Assembly (NCBI GenBank): GCA_028868545.1
Contig: JAGWUF010000016.1
Location: 1-47,479, forward strand
Origin: Lysobacteraceae bacterium
Lineage (GTDB): Bacteria; Pseudomonadota; Gammaproteobacteria; Xanthomonadales; Xanthomonadaceae
DNA: 47,479 nt
Reading direction: 5' to 3'
In this document: positions 34,267 to 45,381 of the stretch, piece by piece
Layout: every line of letters starts with the position of its first letter
Position numbering within the stretch: position 1 is the first letter of the stretch
Position numbers and translations under genes: made by a program
Notes under the pieces: model-generated
What the model saw: the letters and a program-made list of their open reading frames with translations, nothing else
Databases searched by the model: none
Told to the model about the DNA's origin: nothing

Positions 34267-34890
34267 TCAGCCCCCCGGGGCGAAGACGATCGGAACGATG
34301 GCCTCGCTGGCCACGGCCTGACCATTGCGCGTGGCTGGCTGGAAATGCCAACGCCGCACCGCCTCCAGCGCGGCGCGATCCAGCTCGCGGTTGCCACTGC
34401 CTTCGGCGATGCCCGCGGCCGCCACGCTTCCGTCCGCGGCGACTTCCACGCGCACCCGGGCAGTACCGCCCACGCCACGGCGCAGGGCGTCCTGCGGATA
34501 ACGCGGGGCCGGCGTGCGCTCCGGCACGGCATCGGTGCCGGTGCTGGGTTTGGCTGCCGGCGCCGCCACTGGCGGGGGCGTGGAGGCCACGGGGCGCGGT
34601 GCCGCGGCGGGAGCCGGCGGTGGTGCCGGGAGGATCGGGCTGCCGCTGGGCAGGCGCAGGCCGCTGGCAGTGTCCGTGGCCAGATCCGGCGGCAAGGGCG
34701 CCGGCAGGGCGGTCTGTTCGGAGGTTGTTGCGGAACCATCCGCCTTGTAGAAATCGTAATGCTGGCGCGATTTTAGCCATACCAGCAAAAACAGAAGCAG
34801 GCCTGCGGCAAATGCGGCCAACAGCCATTTCCAGAGCTGCGCAGGAAGCAGTTCGGAGCGGGCGTTCGGTTGCGGGTCGGGTGTGGCCAT
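34267..34890 (-). CDS. TonB-family energy transducer
   Basis: This 207-residue protein has a cytoplasmic start, a single membrane segment (about residues 19-41, LWKWLLAAFAAGLLLFLLVWL), a Pro/Ala-rich periplasmic spacer and a TonB C-terminal domain (RYPQDALRRGVGGTARVRVEVAADG ... LDRAALEAVRRWHFQPATRNG). TonB proteins pass proton-motive energy from ExbB/ExbD to outer-membrane receptors. No exbBD lies nearby, so this is an accessory TonB or a TonB-like protein with another role. ATG 34890 is used, with the 5-residue longer start at 34905 possible. It is divergent from serS. Confidence 0.85.
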   Translation of the reverse strand: MATPDPQPNARSELLPAQLWKWLLAAFAAGLLLFLLVWLKSRQHYDFYKADGSATTSEQTALPAPLPPDLATDTASGLRLPSGSPILPAPPPAPAAAPRPVASTPPPVAAPAAKPSTGTDAVPERTPAPRYPQDALRRGVGGTARVRVEVAADGSVAAAGIAEGSGNRELDRAALEAVRRWHFQPATRNGQAVASEAIVPIVFAPGG

Positions 34891-34949
34891 GCCGCATTCT
34901 GGCACGAGCGACCCGTACCGCCGCCACCGGTCGCCGTCTCGGGCGATAA

Positions 34950-36260
<1,311 letters not shown>

Positions 36261-36374
36261 TTGGCATTTCGGTAACGCGAATGGGTGCACAATCCGCGGT
36301 GGCACCGGGGCAGTGGCATTGCCGGGTGTCCACACAGCGCGACACAGTGCATCCATGCTAAGGAGACCCGCATC

Positions 36375-36947
36375 ATGACCACGTACAAGGTTGGGTATTT
36401 CGTCGGCAGCCTCGCCAAGGCCTCGATCAACCGCAAACTGGCGCAGGCGCTGGTCAAGCTGGCGCCGCCGGGACTGAGCATGACCGAGATTCCGATCCGG
36501 GATCTGCCGTTGTACAGCTACGATTACGACGCTGACTATCCCCCCGTCGCCCGCGCGTTCAAGCAGGCGATTGCCGACGTCGATGCGGTGCTGTTCGTGA
36601 CCCCGGAATACAATCGCTCGATTCCCGGCGGCCTGAAGAATGCCATCGACTGGGCCAGCCGGCCCTGGGGCACGAACTCGTTCACCAAGAAACCCTCCGC
36701 GATCATCGGCACCTCGCCGGGTGCCATCGGCACGGCGGTGGCCCAGCAAAGCCTGCGCAGCGTGCTGTGCTTCTGCAATTCGCCGCTGATGAACACCACC
36801 GAGGCCTATATCCACTTCACGCCGGGTCTGATCACCGACGACGGGCAGGTCACGGTGGAACGAACCGAGGAGTTCCTGCGCAACTACATGGCCGAATTCC
36901 ACACCTTCGTCGCCCGCGTGGAGCGTGCCTACGCGGAAAATACCTGA
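36375..36947 (+). CDS. NAD(P)H-dependent FMN reductase (ChrR/flavodoxin-like family)
   Basis: This 190-residue flavoprotein has the flavodoxin-like fold of the NADPH-dependent FMN/quinone/chromate reductases: VGYFVGSLAKASINRKLAQAL (phosphate loop), DLPLYSYDYDAD, and LFVTPEYNRSIPGGLKNAIDWASRP, the family signature around the flavin ring. It probably reduces quinones, azo dyes or metals as a detoxifying enzyme. ATG 36375 has AAGGAG 9 nt upstream. The frame is open from 36285 but without homology-like residues. A terminator hairpin shared with the tRNA follows. Confidence 0.9.
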   Translation: MTTYKVGYFVGSLAKASINRKLAQALVKLAPPGLSMTEIPIRDLPLYSYDYDADYPPVARAFKQAIADVDAVLFVTPEYNRSIPGGLKNAIDWASRPWGTNSFTKKPSAIIGTSPGAIGTAVAQQSLRSVLCFCNSPLMNTTEAYIHFTPGLITDDGQVTVERTEEFLRNYMAEFHTFVARVERAYAENT

Positions 36948-36978
36948 GCGCGCAGTTCATGAGATATTGCGGGCAGAA

Positions 36979-37008
36979 AAAAACCCAACCGGCAAAGGTT
37001 GGGTTTTT
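36979..37008. terminator. Bidirectional terminator between the FMN reductase gene and tRNA-Ala
   Basis: A 12-bp stem (AAAAACCCAACC and GGTTGGGTTTTT) with a 6-base loop carries A and T runs on its two sides. It can end transcription of the plus-strand reductase gene and of the minus-strand tRNA, whose 3' end lies 8 bp away. Confidence 0.85.
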
Positions 37009-37015
37009 CGAGTAT

Positions 37016-37091
<76 letters not shown>

Positions 37092-37105
37092 GAAAGGGTG
37101 GGCAA

Positions 37106-37134
37106 AGTGTAGTGAGTTCGCGTGGGGCAAGCAA
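37106..37134 (-). promoter_or_regulatory. Sigma70 promoter of tRNA-Ala
   Basis: On the minus strand TTGCTT (37129-37134) and TACACT (37106-37111) are 17 bp apart. The -10 lies 14 bp before the mature tRNA 5' end. The hexamers match consensus in 4 and 4-5 positions. Confidence 0.5.
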
Positions 37135-37200
37135 GCCTGACGCGCTGCGGGCAAGGCCGGCGTTAAACTAGCGGTTTTCCGCTTCACCGGAGCCCCCCAC

Positions 37201-38580
37201 GTGATCAAGCCACGCACCCCCGCCGGGGTCATGGAGCTGCTGCCGCGCGACCAGATCGCGTTCCAGTGGATGCTGGACACCATCCGCCAGACCTTCGAGC
37301 GCTTCGGCTTCCTGCCGGTGGAAACGCCGGTGATGGAGTTGTCGGACGTGCTGCTGACCAAGTCCGGCGGCGAGACCGAGCGGCAGGTGTACTTCGTGCA
37401 GTCCACCGGCGCGCTGGAGAAGCAGACCGAGGGGCTGCCGGAGCTGGCGCTGCGTTTCGACCTGACCGTGCCGCTGGCGCGCTACGTGGCCGAGCACGAG
37501 CACGACCTCGCGTTCCCGTTCCGGCGCTACCAGATGCAGCGGGTGTACCGCGGCGAGCGCGCCCAGCGCGGGCGCTTCCGCGAGTTCTACCAGTGCGACA
37601 TCGACGTGATCGGCAAGGACAGCCTGTCGCCGCGCTTCGACGCCGAGATCCCGGCGGTGATCGCGGCGGTGTTCGAGCGACTGGCGATCGGCGAGTTCAC
37701 CATCCAGTTCAACCACCGCAAGCTGCTGCGGGGTTACTTCGAAGGTCTCGGCATCGAGGGTGAGGCGCAGCTGCTGGTGCTGCGCGAGCTGGACAAGCTG
37801 GACAAGCGCGGCGCGGACGCCGTGCGCGAAACGCTGGCGGGCGAGGGCTTCGGGCTTGGCGCGAAGGTCATCGACAAGTTGATGGCGTTCTCGCAGGTGC
37901 GCTCGCACGGCCACGCCGACGCGCTGGCCAAGCTCGATGCGCTGGGCACGGGCACGCCGCTGTTCGACGAAGGCCGCGACGAGCTGCGCACCATCCTGGA
38001 CCAGCTCAAGGCGCTGGGCGTGGCCGAATCGCGCTACGCGCTGAACCTGTCGATCGCGCGCGGGCTGGATTACTACACCGGCATCGTCTACGAGACGACG
38101 CTTGATGCCTATCCGCAGATCGGCTCGATCTGCTCCGGCGGGCGTTACGAGAACCTCGCGGGCCACTACACCAAATCGAAGCTGCCGGGCGTGGGCATTT
38201 CCATCGGCCTGACCCGGCTGTTTTATCAATTGCAGGATGCCGGACTGGTGGCCACCGCCGACAGCTCGGTGGACGTGCTGGTGGCGTTGCTGGACGATGC
38301 CGGGCTGGCGCATGCGCTGGCGCTGTCGCAGCGGCTGCGCGCGGCCGGCCTCAATGTGGAAACCCAGCTGGAGCCGCGCAAGCTGGCGAAACAATTCCAG
38401 TACGCCGACAAGGCCGGGATCCGCTTCGTGGTGATGCGCGGCGAGGACGAGGCGGCGCGCGGGGTGGTGACGGTGAAAGACCTGCGCCGCGGCGAACAGT
38501 TCGAGGTGGCCGAAGCCGAACTGGCCGCGGCCCTGCTGGTGGAACGCGAACAGCTGCGCAGCGCAGCGGGGACGGCGTGA
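37201..38580 (+). CDS. hisS: Histidyl-tRNA synthetase
   Basis: This enzyme charges tRNA-His. It has 459 residues, a little longer than E. coli HisRS (424). The class II core and His-specific motifs are seen: [40 protein letters not shown] (motif 2), [13 protein letters not shown] (histidine loop) and [11 protein letters not shown]. The C-terminal anticodon-binding domain (about 360-450) includes [10 protein letters not shown]-like residues. The start is GTG 37201, with GGAG 10 nt upstream. The next gene, a histidine ammonia-lyase family enzyme, starts inside the hisS stop (TGATG). This links charging and breakdown of histidine. Confidence 0.95.
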   Translation: MIKPRTPAGVMELLPRDQIAFQWMLDTIRQTFERFGFLPVETPVMELSDVLLTKSGGETERQVYFVQSTGALEKQTEGLPELALRFDLTVPLARYVAEHEHDLAFPFRRYQMQRVYRGERAQRGRFREFYQCDIDVIGKDSLSPRFDAEIPAVIAAVFERLAIGEFTIQFNHRKLLRGYFEGLGIEGEAQLLVLRELDKLDKRGADAVRETLAGEGFGLGAKVIDKLMAFSQVRSHGHADALAKLDALGTGTPLFDEGRDELRTILDQLKALGVAESRYALNLSIARGLDYYTGIVYETTLDAYPQIGSICSGGRYENLAGHYTKSKLPGVGISIGLTRLFYQLQDAGLVATADSSVDVLVALLDDAGLAHALALSQRLRAAGLNVETQLEPRKLAKQFQYADKAGIRFVVMRGEDEAARGVVTVKDLRRGEQFEVAEAELAAALLVEREQLRSAAGTA

Positions 38581-40475
38581 TGAGTGACGTGGTGAAGCTG
38601 GATGGCGTGTCGCTGACCCGCGCGCAGCTGGTGCAGGTGGCGCGTGGCGCGCAGGTGGCGCTGGACGAAGATGCGCTGAAGCGGGTGGCCCATGCCGCCG
38701 AATTCCTGCTTGCGCAGGTGGCCAAGCAGGAGCCGATCTACGGCATTTCGACCGGCTTCGGCAGCAATGCCGACAAGCTGCTGGGCAGCCACCGCCTGCG
38801 CGACGAACTGCCGGGCGCGGCCAAGTCCGGGCAGCCGCCGCATATCGAACTGCAGCGCAATCTCATCGTCACCCACGCGGTCTGCGTAGGCGAGCCGTTC
38901 GCGCCGGAGGTGGTGCGGGCGATGCTGTGCATCCGCATCAACACCCTGCTGCGCGGCCATTCCGGCATCCGCGTGCAGACGCTGCAGGCGCTGGCGGCGC
39001 TGCTCAACGCCGGCATCGTGCCGGTGGTGCCGCAGCTGGGTTCGGTGGGGGCGTCGGGCGATCTGGCACCGCTGTCGCATCTGGCCATCGTGCTGCTGGG
39101 CGGCGGCGAAGCCTTCGTCGACGGCCTGCGCATGCCCGGTGCCGACGCGCTGGCGCGCAAGGGCCTGCAGCCGGTCGAGCTGTCCTACAAGGAAGGCCTG
39201 GCACTGAACAACGGCACCGCGCAGATGCTGGCCACTGGCGTGCTGGCGGTGCAGCTGCTGGAAGACCTGCTGGATACCGCCGACCTGGCCGCGGCAATGA
39301 CGATTGACGCATTTGCCGGTCGCCTCGGTGCGTTCGCGCCGGAAGTGCACGCGCTGCGCCCGCATCCGGGCCAGGTGCAGACCGCCGCCAATTTGCTGCG
39401 CCTGCTGGATGGTTCGACCCTGTCCGATATCGCCTACCACCTGGTGCCGAAGTTCCGCCAATGGCAGCCGGGCAGCTGGGACAGCCCGTCGCTGCAGGCG
39501 CTGGGCTTCGACATCGGCTGGGACTGGGTGGGCTTCGCCCAGCGCCATGGCCGCGAGAAGTTCTACCAGCGCTTCCTGCCGTTCCGTGGTGGCAAGAAGC
39601 ACCAGCCGCAGGACAGCTATTCGCTGCGCTGCATCCCGCAGGTGCACGGCGCGGTGCGCGACGCGCTGGAGCAGGCCAAGCGGGTGCTGGAAGTCGAGCT
39701 CAATGCGGTGACCGACAACCCGCTGGTGTTCCCCGACAAGATCAATGCCGCGCATGTGGAGGAGCAGGTGATTTCCGCCGGCCACTTCCACGGCATGCCG
39801 CTGGCGCTGGCGATGAGCTACCTGAAGGCGGCGATTCCGGTGCTGGCCTCGATCAGCGAGCGCCGCCTCAACAAGCTGGTCGACCCGGCCACCAACGACG
39901 GTCTGCCGCCGTTCCTGATCGGCAACGAGGACGGCACCGAGTCCGGCCACATGATCGTGCAGTACACGGCGGCGGCCATCGTCAACGATCTGGCCAGCCG
40001 CGCGATGCCGTCCTCGGTGTATTCCATCCCGACTTCGGCCAATGCCGAGGATCATGTCTCGATGGGTGCCAACGAAGCGCGCCACGTGCTGGCGATGACG
40101 CAGGACCTGGGCAAGGTGCTGGGTCTGGAGCTGTTCACCGCCGCGCAGGCGCTGGACCTGCGCCGCGACATGATCAACGCCGCCCGCGAACTGGCCCGCC
40201 GCAGCGATGCCGCCGGCTTTGCCGCCAAGGTCGGCGGCGGCCCGCTGCCCGATGCCGCCGAGCGCGCCGGCTTCCTCGATGAGGTCGATGCACTGCGCGA
40301 GCAACTTGCGCGTTCCGACGAATACCAGCCGGGCAGGGCAGTCGCCACCGCCCACGCCGCCATCCGCGCCCGCATTCCCTATCTGGACCGCGACCGCGCG
40401 CTGGATGGCGAAGTGGCCGCCGCGGTGGCGATGGTGGCCGACGGCAGCATCCTGGCGGCGGTGCGCGCGGGCTGA
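38580..40475 (+). CDS. hutH: Aromatic amino-acid lyase, histidine ammonia-lyase family
   Basis: This 631-residue enzyme forms its MIO cofactor from Ala158-Ser159-Gly160 (GASGDLAPLSH). The YGISTGFG loop, NNGTAQML, QDSYSLRCIPQVHGA and TSANAEDHVSMG motifs of HAL/PAL/TAL enzymes are all present. The selectivity pair reads Thr98-His99, close to the Ser-His of histidine lyases rather than Phe-Leu (PAL) or His-Leu (TAL). The residue aligning by eye with Glu414 of Pseudomonas HAL is Asp470. The protein is about 120 residues longer than usual HutH, with a roughly 60-residue insert before QDSYSLRC and a shorter one after the TGFG loop. hutU, hutI and hutG do not follow. It overlaps the hisS stop and ends before a terminator. 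Substrate is most likely histidine but is not certain. Confidence 0.8.
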   Translation: MSDVVKLDGVSLTRAQLVQVARGAQVALDEDALKRVAHAAEFLLAQVAKQEPIYGISTGFGSNADKLLGSHRLRDELPGAAKSGQPPHIELQRNLIVTHAVCVGEPFAPEVVRAMLCIRINTLLRGHSGIRVQTLQALAALLNAGIVPVVPQLGSVGASGDLAPLSHLAIVLLGGGEAFVDGLRMPGADALARKGLQPVELSYKEGLALNNGTAQMLATGVLAVQLLEDLLDTADLAAAMTIDAFAGRLGAFAPEVHALRPHPGQVQTAANLLRLLDGSTLSDIAYHLVPKFRQWQPGSWDSPSLQALGFDIGWDWVGFAQRHGREKFYQRFLPFRGGKKHQPQDSYSLRCIPQVHGAVRDALEQAKRVLEVELNAVTDNPLVFPDKINAAHVEEQVISAGHFHGMPLALAMSYLKAAIPVLASISERRLNKLVDPATNDGLPPFLIGNEDGTESGHMIVQYTAAAIVNDLASRAMPSSVYSIPTSANAEDHVSMGANEARHVLAMTQDLGKVLGLELFTAAQALDLRRDMINAARELARRSDAAGFAAKVGGGPLPDAAERAGFLDEVDALREQLARSDEYQPGRAVATAHAAIRARIPYLDRDRALDGEVAAAVAMVADGSILAAVRAG

Positions 40476-40501
40476 GGGCTGCGCGCTCGCATTCGTATCG
40501 C

Positions 40502-40529
40502 ATGGGCACCCTTCGGGGTGCCCATTTTG
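40502..40529 (+). terminator. Rho-independent terminator after hisS-hutH
   Basis: A perfect 10-bp stem (ATGGGCACCC and GGGTGCCCAT) with a stable TTCG tetraloop is followed by TTTGTTTG. It separates the hisS-lyase pair from the his operon. Confidence 0.88.
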
Positions 40530-40596
40530 TTTGCATGAAGGAACAGAGGGCAGGGGCGGCGTGGGTAGTAGTGCCAACGGCAAGCGTGTATTTTCT

Positions 40597-40624
40597 TTAA
40601 TGTAGTAGCGCATTAGTACATTAA
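40597..40624 (+). promoter_or_regulatory. TrpR-type operator upstream of the TrpR-family gene and his operon
   Basis: A 28-bp dyad has arms TTAATGTA and TACATTAA that are perfect reverse complements, and 11 of 14 pairs match in all. Its inner 18 bp, read on the minus strand as GTACTAATG and CGCTACTAC, agrees with the E. coli trp operator (GTACTAGTT, AACTAGTAC) at 13 of 18 positions by my count. A TTTAAT -10-like hexamer (40596-40601) overlaps it. The 199-bp gap 40476-40674 also holds the terminator at 40502. No His-rich leader peptide is seen. Confidence 0.6.
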
Positions 40625-40674
40625 TGGGTTAATCTGTTGCCGCACAGAGCCAGCCGTCGCCCCCTGAGACCCCG

Positions 40675-40998
40675 ATGAAACAACGCCCCGAACCCCTGAT
40701 GCCCTACGACGCAGCCGTCGCGATCGACGCACTTGCCCATGTGTTGTCGAAGCTCGATGACGCCGAAGAGGTGCGCGCTTTTCTCGATGACCTGTGCACC
40801 CCGGCGGAACTGGAGGCGATGGGCGATCGCTGGCGGGTGGTGCCGCAGCTATTGCAGGGCGTGCCGTATCGCGAAATCCACGAGCGCACCAAGGTCAGCG
40901 TGACCACCATCGGCCGGGTGGCGCGCTGTCTCGAGCGCGGTGCCGGCGGCTACCAGATCGCCGCCAGCCGGCTGGGCCTGGCCAACACTTCTTCCTGA
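40675..40998 (+). CDS. TrpR-related repressor, YerC/YecD family
   Basis: This 107-residue protein has the TrpR fold: an N-terminal helical part (LAHVLSKLDDAEEVRAFLDDLCTPAELEAMGDRWRVVPQLL) and a helix-turn-helix (VPYREIHERTKVSVTTIGRVARCLE). The usual TrpR length and the LCTPAE segment are preserved. It precedes hisG by 9 bp and so lies first in the his operon. This genomic link, with the TrpR-type palindrome upstream, suggests a histidine- or pathway-responsive repressor of his genes rather than a tryptophan repressor. The effector is not known from sequence. Confidence 0.9.
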   Translation: MKQRPEPLMPYDAAVAIDALAHVLSKLDDAEEVRAFLDDLCTPAELEAMGDRWRVVPQLLQGVPYREIHERTKVSVTTIGRVARCLERGAGGYQIAASRLGLANTSS

Positions 40999-41007
40999 GT
41001 CCACGTG

Positions 41008-41922
41008 ATGACTACCGCAACGACAAGCGCCGGGCGCGACCGCCTGCGCATCGCCATCCAGAAAAATGGCCGCCTCAGCGAGCCGGCACGCGCATTGCTC
41101 GCGTCCGCGGGTCTGAGCTGGCGCGAAAGCCGCGACAAGCTGTTCTGCTACGGCGAATCCTTGCCGGTGGACCTGCTGCTGGTGCGCGACGACGACATTC
41201 CCGGCCTGATCGCCGATGGTGTCTGCGATCTTGGCGTGGTCGGCCGCAACGTGCTGCTGGAGCAGGCCGGCGAGCGCGCCGAGGCCGGCAAGCCGGCGGT
41301 GTTCCGCGAATGGCGCGCGCTGGGCTTCGGCGGCTGCCGCCTGTCGATCGCCGTACCGGAAGGCTGGGACTGGCAGGGGCCGGCGCAGCTTGCCGGCAAG
41401 CGCATCGCCACCACCTATCCCAACCAGCTGCGCGCTTGGCTGCGCGTGCAGGGCGTGGAGGCCGAGATCGTGGTGCTCAACGGCTCGGTGGAAATCGCGC
41501 CGCGGCTGGGCCAGGCCGATGCCATCTGCGATCTGGTCTCCAGCGGCGCCACGCTGGCCGCCAACCAGCTCAAGCCGGTGCTCGACATCCTGCGCAGCGA
41601 AGCGGTGCTGGCCGGGCCGGTGGCGCCGTTCGGCGATGTCCGCGCCGAGCTGGCCGACCTGCTGCTGCGGCGCATGGACGGCGTGCTGCGCATCCGCGAC
41701 AGCAAGCTGCTGCTGTTCCAGAGCCCGCGTGAGGCGTTGCCGCAGGTGCTGCAGCTGCTGCCCGACGCCGAGCCGCCGACCATGTGCGCGGTGGATGGCA
41801 GCGAGACGCTGGCGTTGCAGGCGCTCTGCCACGGCGCGATGACCTGGCAGCGGCTGGAAGACCTCAAGCGCGCCGGCGCGCGCGGACTGATGGTGTTGCC
41901 GGTGGAGCGGATGCTGGCATGA
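41008..41922 (+). CDS. hisG: ATP phosphoribosyltransferase, long form
   Basis: This enzyme catalyses the first, committed step of histidine synthesis: ATP plus PRPP to phosphoribosyl-ATP. The 304-residue length shows the long HisG_L form with a C-terminal ACT-like domain for histidine feedback. [14 protein letters not shown] begins the catalytic part. The PRPP-binding region [25 protein letters not shown] is intact. [15 protein letters not shown]-like residues lie in the regulatory end. ATG 41008 is preferred over GTG 41005. Its stop overlaps the hisD start (ATGA). Confidence 0.95.
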   Translation: MTTATTSAGRDRLRIAIQKNGRLSEPARALLASAGLSWRESRDKLFCYGESLPVDLLLVRDDDIPGLIADGVCDLGVVGRNVLLEQAGERAEAGKPAVFREWRALGFGGCRLSIAVPEGWDWQGPAQLAGKRIATTYPNQLRAWLRVQGVEAEIVVLNGSVEIAPRLGQADAICDLVSSGATLAANQLKPVLDILRSEAVLAGPVAPFGDVRAELADLLLRRMDGVLRIRDSKLLLFQSPREALPQVLQLLPDAEPPTMCAVDGSETLALQALCHGAMTWQRLEDLKRAGARGLMVLPVERMLA

Positions 41923-43217
41923 AGCGGATCGACTGGAACGCGCTGGGCGCGGAGGAGCGCGCCGCGGTGCTGCGGCGTCCGGCGCAGGCAGTGTCGGACA
42001 CGCTGCGCGAGGGGGTGCGGGCGATCTTCGATGCGGTGACCGCGCGCGGCGACGGCGCGCTGCGCGATTACACCGTGCAGTTCGACGGCGTCTCTTGCGA
42101 GGATTTCGAAGTCGGCGTCGAGGAGTTCGAAGCTGCCGCCGGGCAGGTGCCGGCGAACGTGCAGACCGCGATTCACGAAGCGGCAGCGCGGATAGAAGCC
42201 TTCCACAGCGCCGGTATCGCCCAGTCTTACCAAGTGGAAACCGCGCCCGGCCTGCTGTGCCGGCGCGTGCAGCGCCCGATCCATCGTGTCGGCCTGTACG
42301 TGCCGGCGGGCAGCGCGCCGCTGCCGTCGACCGCGCTGATGCTGTGCATCCCGGCGCGGCTGGCCGGCTGCGCCGAGATCATCCTGTGCACCCCGCCGCG
42401 CGCGGACGGCAGCGCCGATCCCGCGGTGCTGCTGGCGGCGCGGCAGGCACCCGGCCTGCGTGTGTTCAAGCTCGGCGGCGCACAGGCGATCGCGGCGATG
42501 GCGCTGGGCACGGACAGCGTGCCGCGCTGCGACAAGCTGTTCGGCCCCGGCAACGCATGGGTGGACGAGGCCAAGCGCCAGGCAGCGCAGCTGTCGGGCG
42601 GGTTGGCCATCGACATGCCGGCCGGGCCGTCCGAGGTGCTGGTGATCGCCGATGCCGGCGCCAACGCCGCCTTCGTCGCCGCCGACCTGCTGTCGCAGGC
42701 CGAGCATGGCCCGGATTCGCAGGTGCTGCTGCTGACCGACAGTTCGACGCTGCTGGACAAGGTGGCGGCGGAGGTCGATGCGCAACTGGCGCGGCTGCCG
42801 CGCGCCGACATCGCCCGGCGTGCGCTGGAAGCCTCGCGGCTGGTGCTGGTGCGCGACATCGAACAGGCCATCGCCATCAGCGACACCTACGCGCCGGAAC
42901 ACCTGATCCTTGCACTGCGCGAGCCGCGTGCATGGCTTGCGCACGTCCACAACGCCGGCAGCATCTTCCTCGGCGACTGGACCCCGGAAGCCTTGGGCGA
43001 TTACTGCAGCGGCAGCAACCACGTGCTGCCCACCGGCGGCGCCGCGCGCGCGTGGAGCGGGCTGTCGGTGGCCAGTTTCCAGAAAGCCATCACGGTGCAG
43101 GAAGCCAGCCGCGCCGGGATCGCCAATGCCGGTCCCTGCGCTGCCACGCTGGCGCACGCGGAAGGCTTGCAGGCGCACGCGCACGCGGTCGAACTGCGGC
43201 TGGAGCAGGCCGCATGA
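41919..43217 (+). CDS. hisD: Histidinol dehydrogenase
   Basis: This zinc enzyme performs the last two steps, histidinol to histidinal to histidine, with NAD. It has 432 residues (E. coli 434). [20 protein letters not shown], the [13 protein letters not shown] signature, [23 protein letters not shown] and APEHLIL are all intact. ATG 41919 lies in the hisG stop. The frame extends upstream inside hisG without homology-like residues. It overlaps hisC by 4 nt. Confidence 0.96.
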   Translation: MKRIDWNALGAEERAAVLRRPAQAVSDTLREGVRAIFDAVTARGDGALRDYTVQFDGVSCEDFEVGVEEFEAAAGQVPANVQTAIHEAAARIEAFHSAGIAQSYQVETAPGLLCRRVQRPIHRVGLYVPAGSAPLPSTALMLCIPARLAGCAEIILCTPPRADGSADPAVLLAARQAPGLRVFKLGGAQAIAAMALGTDSVPRCDKLFGPGNAWVDEAKRQAAQLSGGLAIDMPAGPSEVLVIADAGANAAFVAADLLSQAEHGPDSQVLLLTDSSTLLDKVAAEVDAQLARLPRADIARRALEASRLVLVRDIEQAIAISDTYAPEHLILALREPRAWLAHVHNAGSIFLGDWTPEALGDYCSGSNHVLPTGGAARAWSGLSVASFQKAITVQEASRAGIANAGPCAATLAHAEGLQAHAHAVELRLEQAA

Positions 43218-44305
43218 GCGCGACCGTGAATGCCTTGCTGCGCGAAGATCTGCGCGATTTCGGCGGCTACAAATCCGCGCGCAGCGAAGCGCTGTCAGGT
43301 TCGATCTGGCTGAATGCCAACGAATCCGCATGGGCCAATCCCGGCGATGCCGACGGCCGTCTGCGCCGCTACCCGCAGCCGCAGCCGGAAGTGCTGTGCG
43401 CGCGGCTGGCGGCGCTGTATGGCGTTGCCCCGGCGCAGTTGCTGGTCGGACGCGGCAGCGACGAGGGCATCGACCTGCTGCTGCGCGCGTTCTGCATGCC
43501 GGGCCGCGGCGCGATCGTCATTGCGCCGCCGGTGTTCGGGATGTATGCGGTGTGCGCGCGCCTGCACGGCGCAAGAATCATCGACGTGCCGCTGCGCGAC
43601 GGCGAGGCCGGGCTGCGCGCGAACCTGCCGGCGATGGGCGATGCCGCGCTGGACGGCAACGCCTCGCTGCTGTTCCTGTGCTCGCCGGGCAATCCGTCCG
43701 GCGAGCTGCTGGAACTGGACGCCATCGCGCAACTGGCGCAGCGGCTGCGCGGGCGCTGCCTGATCATCGTGGATGAGGCCTATCTCGAATATGCCGATGC
43801 GGCTTCTGCGATCTCGCTGCTTGCCGATCACGACAACATCGCCGTGCTGCGCACGCTGTCGAAGGCGCATGCGCTGGCCGCCGCGCGGGTGGGCTGCGTG
43901 CTCGGCAACCCGCAGCTGATCGCGGCGCTGCGCCGCGTGCAGGCGCCATATCCGCTACCGCAGCCGGTGGTCGATGCCGCGCTGGCAGCGTTGACGCCGC
44001 GGGCGCTGGTGCTGACCCGCAGCCGCATGGAGGCAGTGCACGAAGCGCGTGCGCGGCTGCTGGACGGCCTGCGGGCGCTGCCCGGCGTGCGCCGCGTTTA
44101 TCCCAGTGCCGGCAATTTCCTGCTGGCGCGTTTCACTGATGCCGATGCCGCCTTCGCTGCGCTGCTTGCGGCCGGCGTGGTGGTGCGCGACATGCGTGCG
44201 ATGGCGCAGCTGGGCGACGCGCTGCGCATCACCGTCGGCAGCATGGAGGAATGCCGGCGCGTGCTGGCCGCGCTGGAAGTGGCGCGCACAGAGGCGGCGG
44301 CATGA
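43214..44305 (+). CDS. hisC: Histidinol-phosphate aminotransferase
   Basis: This PLP enzyme converts imidazole-acetol phosphate and glutamate to histidinol phosphate. It has 363 residues. [49 protein letters not shown] and the PLP lysine in [14 protein letters not shown] (K in SKA) follow the class II aminotransferase order. ATG 43214 lies in the hisD stop and its own stop overlaps hisB. Confidence 0.95.
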   Translation: MSATVNALLREDLRDFGGYKSARSEALSGSIWLNANESAWANPGDADGRLRRYPQPQPEVLCARLAALYGVAPAQLLVGRGSDEGIDLLLRAFCMPGRGAIVIAPPVFGMYAVCARLHGARIIDVPLRDGEAGLRANLPAMGDAALDGNASLLFLCSPGNPSGELLELDAIAQLAQRLRGRCLIIVDEAYLEYADAASAISLLADHDNIAVLRTLSKAHALAAARVGCVLGNPQLIAALRRVQAPYPLPQPVVDAALAALTPRALVLTRSRMEAVHEARARLLDGLRALPGVRRVYPSAGNFLLARFTDADAAFAALLAAGVVVRDMRAMAQLGDALRITVGSMEECRRVLAALEVARTEAAA

Positions 44306-45381
44306 GCCTGCAGCCGATCCTGTTCGTGGACCGCGACGGCACCCTAATCGAGGAGCCCGCCGATTTCCAGATCGATGCGTTCGAGAAGCTGCGCTTCGTC
44401 AAGGGCGTGATTCCCGCGCTGTTGAAGCTGCGCGATGCCGGCTACCAGTTCGTGATCGTCAGCAACCAGGACGGGCTGGGCGGCACGGCGTATCCGCGCG
44501 CCGCATTCGACGGCCCGCACGCGCTGATGCTTCAGGTGTTCGAAAGCCAGGGGATCGTGTTCCGCGATGAACTGATCGACTGCAGCCTGCCCGCCGACAA
44601 CAGCCCGAACCGCAAGCCCGGCCTCGGCATGATGACGGCGTACTTGCAGGATCGCAGCATCGACTGGGCGCGCAGTGCGATGGTCGGCGACCGCCAGACG
44701 GACCTCCAGTTCGCCGACAACCTGAAGATCCGCGGCTTCCAGCTTGCCACTGCACAGTTCGGCGGCGACTGGGATTGGGCCGGGATCGCGCATGAACTCG
44801 CCGATGCACCGCGTCGCGCGGTGGTGGTGCGCAACACGAAAGAGACGAAAATCCGCGTCGAAGTGAACCTGGATCGCGTCGCCGAACCGCGCATCGAAAC
44901 CGGGTTGGCCTTCTTCGACCACATGCTGGAGCAGATCGGCAAGCACGGCGGCTTCGACTTGCAGATCCACTGCGACGGCGACCTGCATATCGACGAGCAC
45001 CACACCGTCGAGGACACCGCGCTGGCGCTGGGGCAGGCACTGCGCGAAGCGCTGGGCGACAAGCGCGGGATCGGCCGCTACGGCTTCACCCTGCCGATGG
45101 ACGAATGCCTGGCCAGCGCCGCGCTGGATTTTTCCGGGCGGCCGTATTTCGTGTTCGACGGCGCGCTGCGCCGCGAGCGCGTGGGCGACCTGCCCACCGA
45201 ACTGGTGCCGCATTTCTTCCGTTCGCTCTGCGATGCGGCGGGCCTGAATCTCAATCTGAAGGTGGAAGGCGAGAACGACCATCACCAGATCGAAGCCTGC
45301 TTCAAGGCCTTGGCGCGGGCGCTGCGGCAGGCCATCCGTCGCGAAGGTGCAGAGCTGCCTTCAACCAAGGGCGTGCTGTGA
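44302..45381 (+). CDS. hisB: Bifunctional histidinol-phosphatase / imidazoleglycerol-phosphate dehydratase
   Basis: This is a fusion of 359 residues. The N-terminal HAD phosphatase (1 to about 165) has DRDGT near residue 10, VSNQDGLGG and [10 protein letters not shown]. The C-terminal IGP dehydratase (about 170-359) has [24 protein letters not shown], the [17 protein letters not shown] metal-binding motif and [18 protein letters not shown]. This fused form is typical of enteric and xanthomonad gammaproteobacteria. It performs two pathway steps, dehydration and dephosphorylation. It overlaps hisC and hisH by 4 nt each. Confidence 0.96.
   Translation: MSLQPILFVDRDGTLIEEPADFQIDAFEKLRFVKGVIPALLKLRDAGYQFVIVSNQDGLGGTAYPRAAFDGPHALMLQVFESQGIVFRDELIDCSLPADNSPNRKPGLGMMTAYLQDRSIDWARSAMVGDRQTDLQFADNLKIRGFQLATAQFGGDWDWAGIAHELADAPRRAVVVRNTKETKIRVEVNLDRVAEPRIETGLAFFDHMLEQIGKHGGFDLQIHCDGDLHIDEHHTVEDTALALGQALREALGDKRGIGRYGFTLPMDECLASAALDFSGRPYFVFDGALRRERVGDLPTELVPHFFRSLCDAAGLNLNLKVEGENDHHQIEACFKALARALRQAIRREGAELPSTKGVL

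Noticed and set aside
40476-40674. A histidine leader peptide and attenuator ahead of the his operon.
   Set aside because: No short frame with a run of His codons is present. The only hairpin with a T-tract (40502) is the terminator of the preceding gene.
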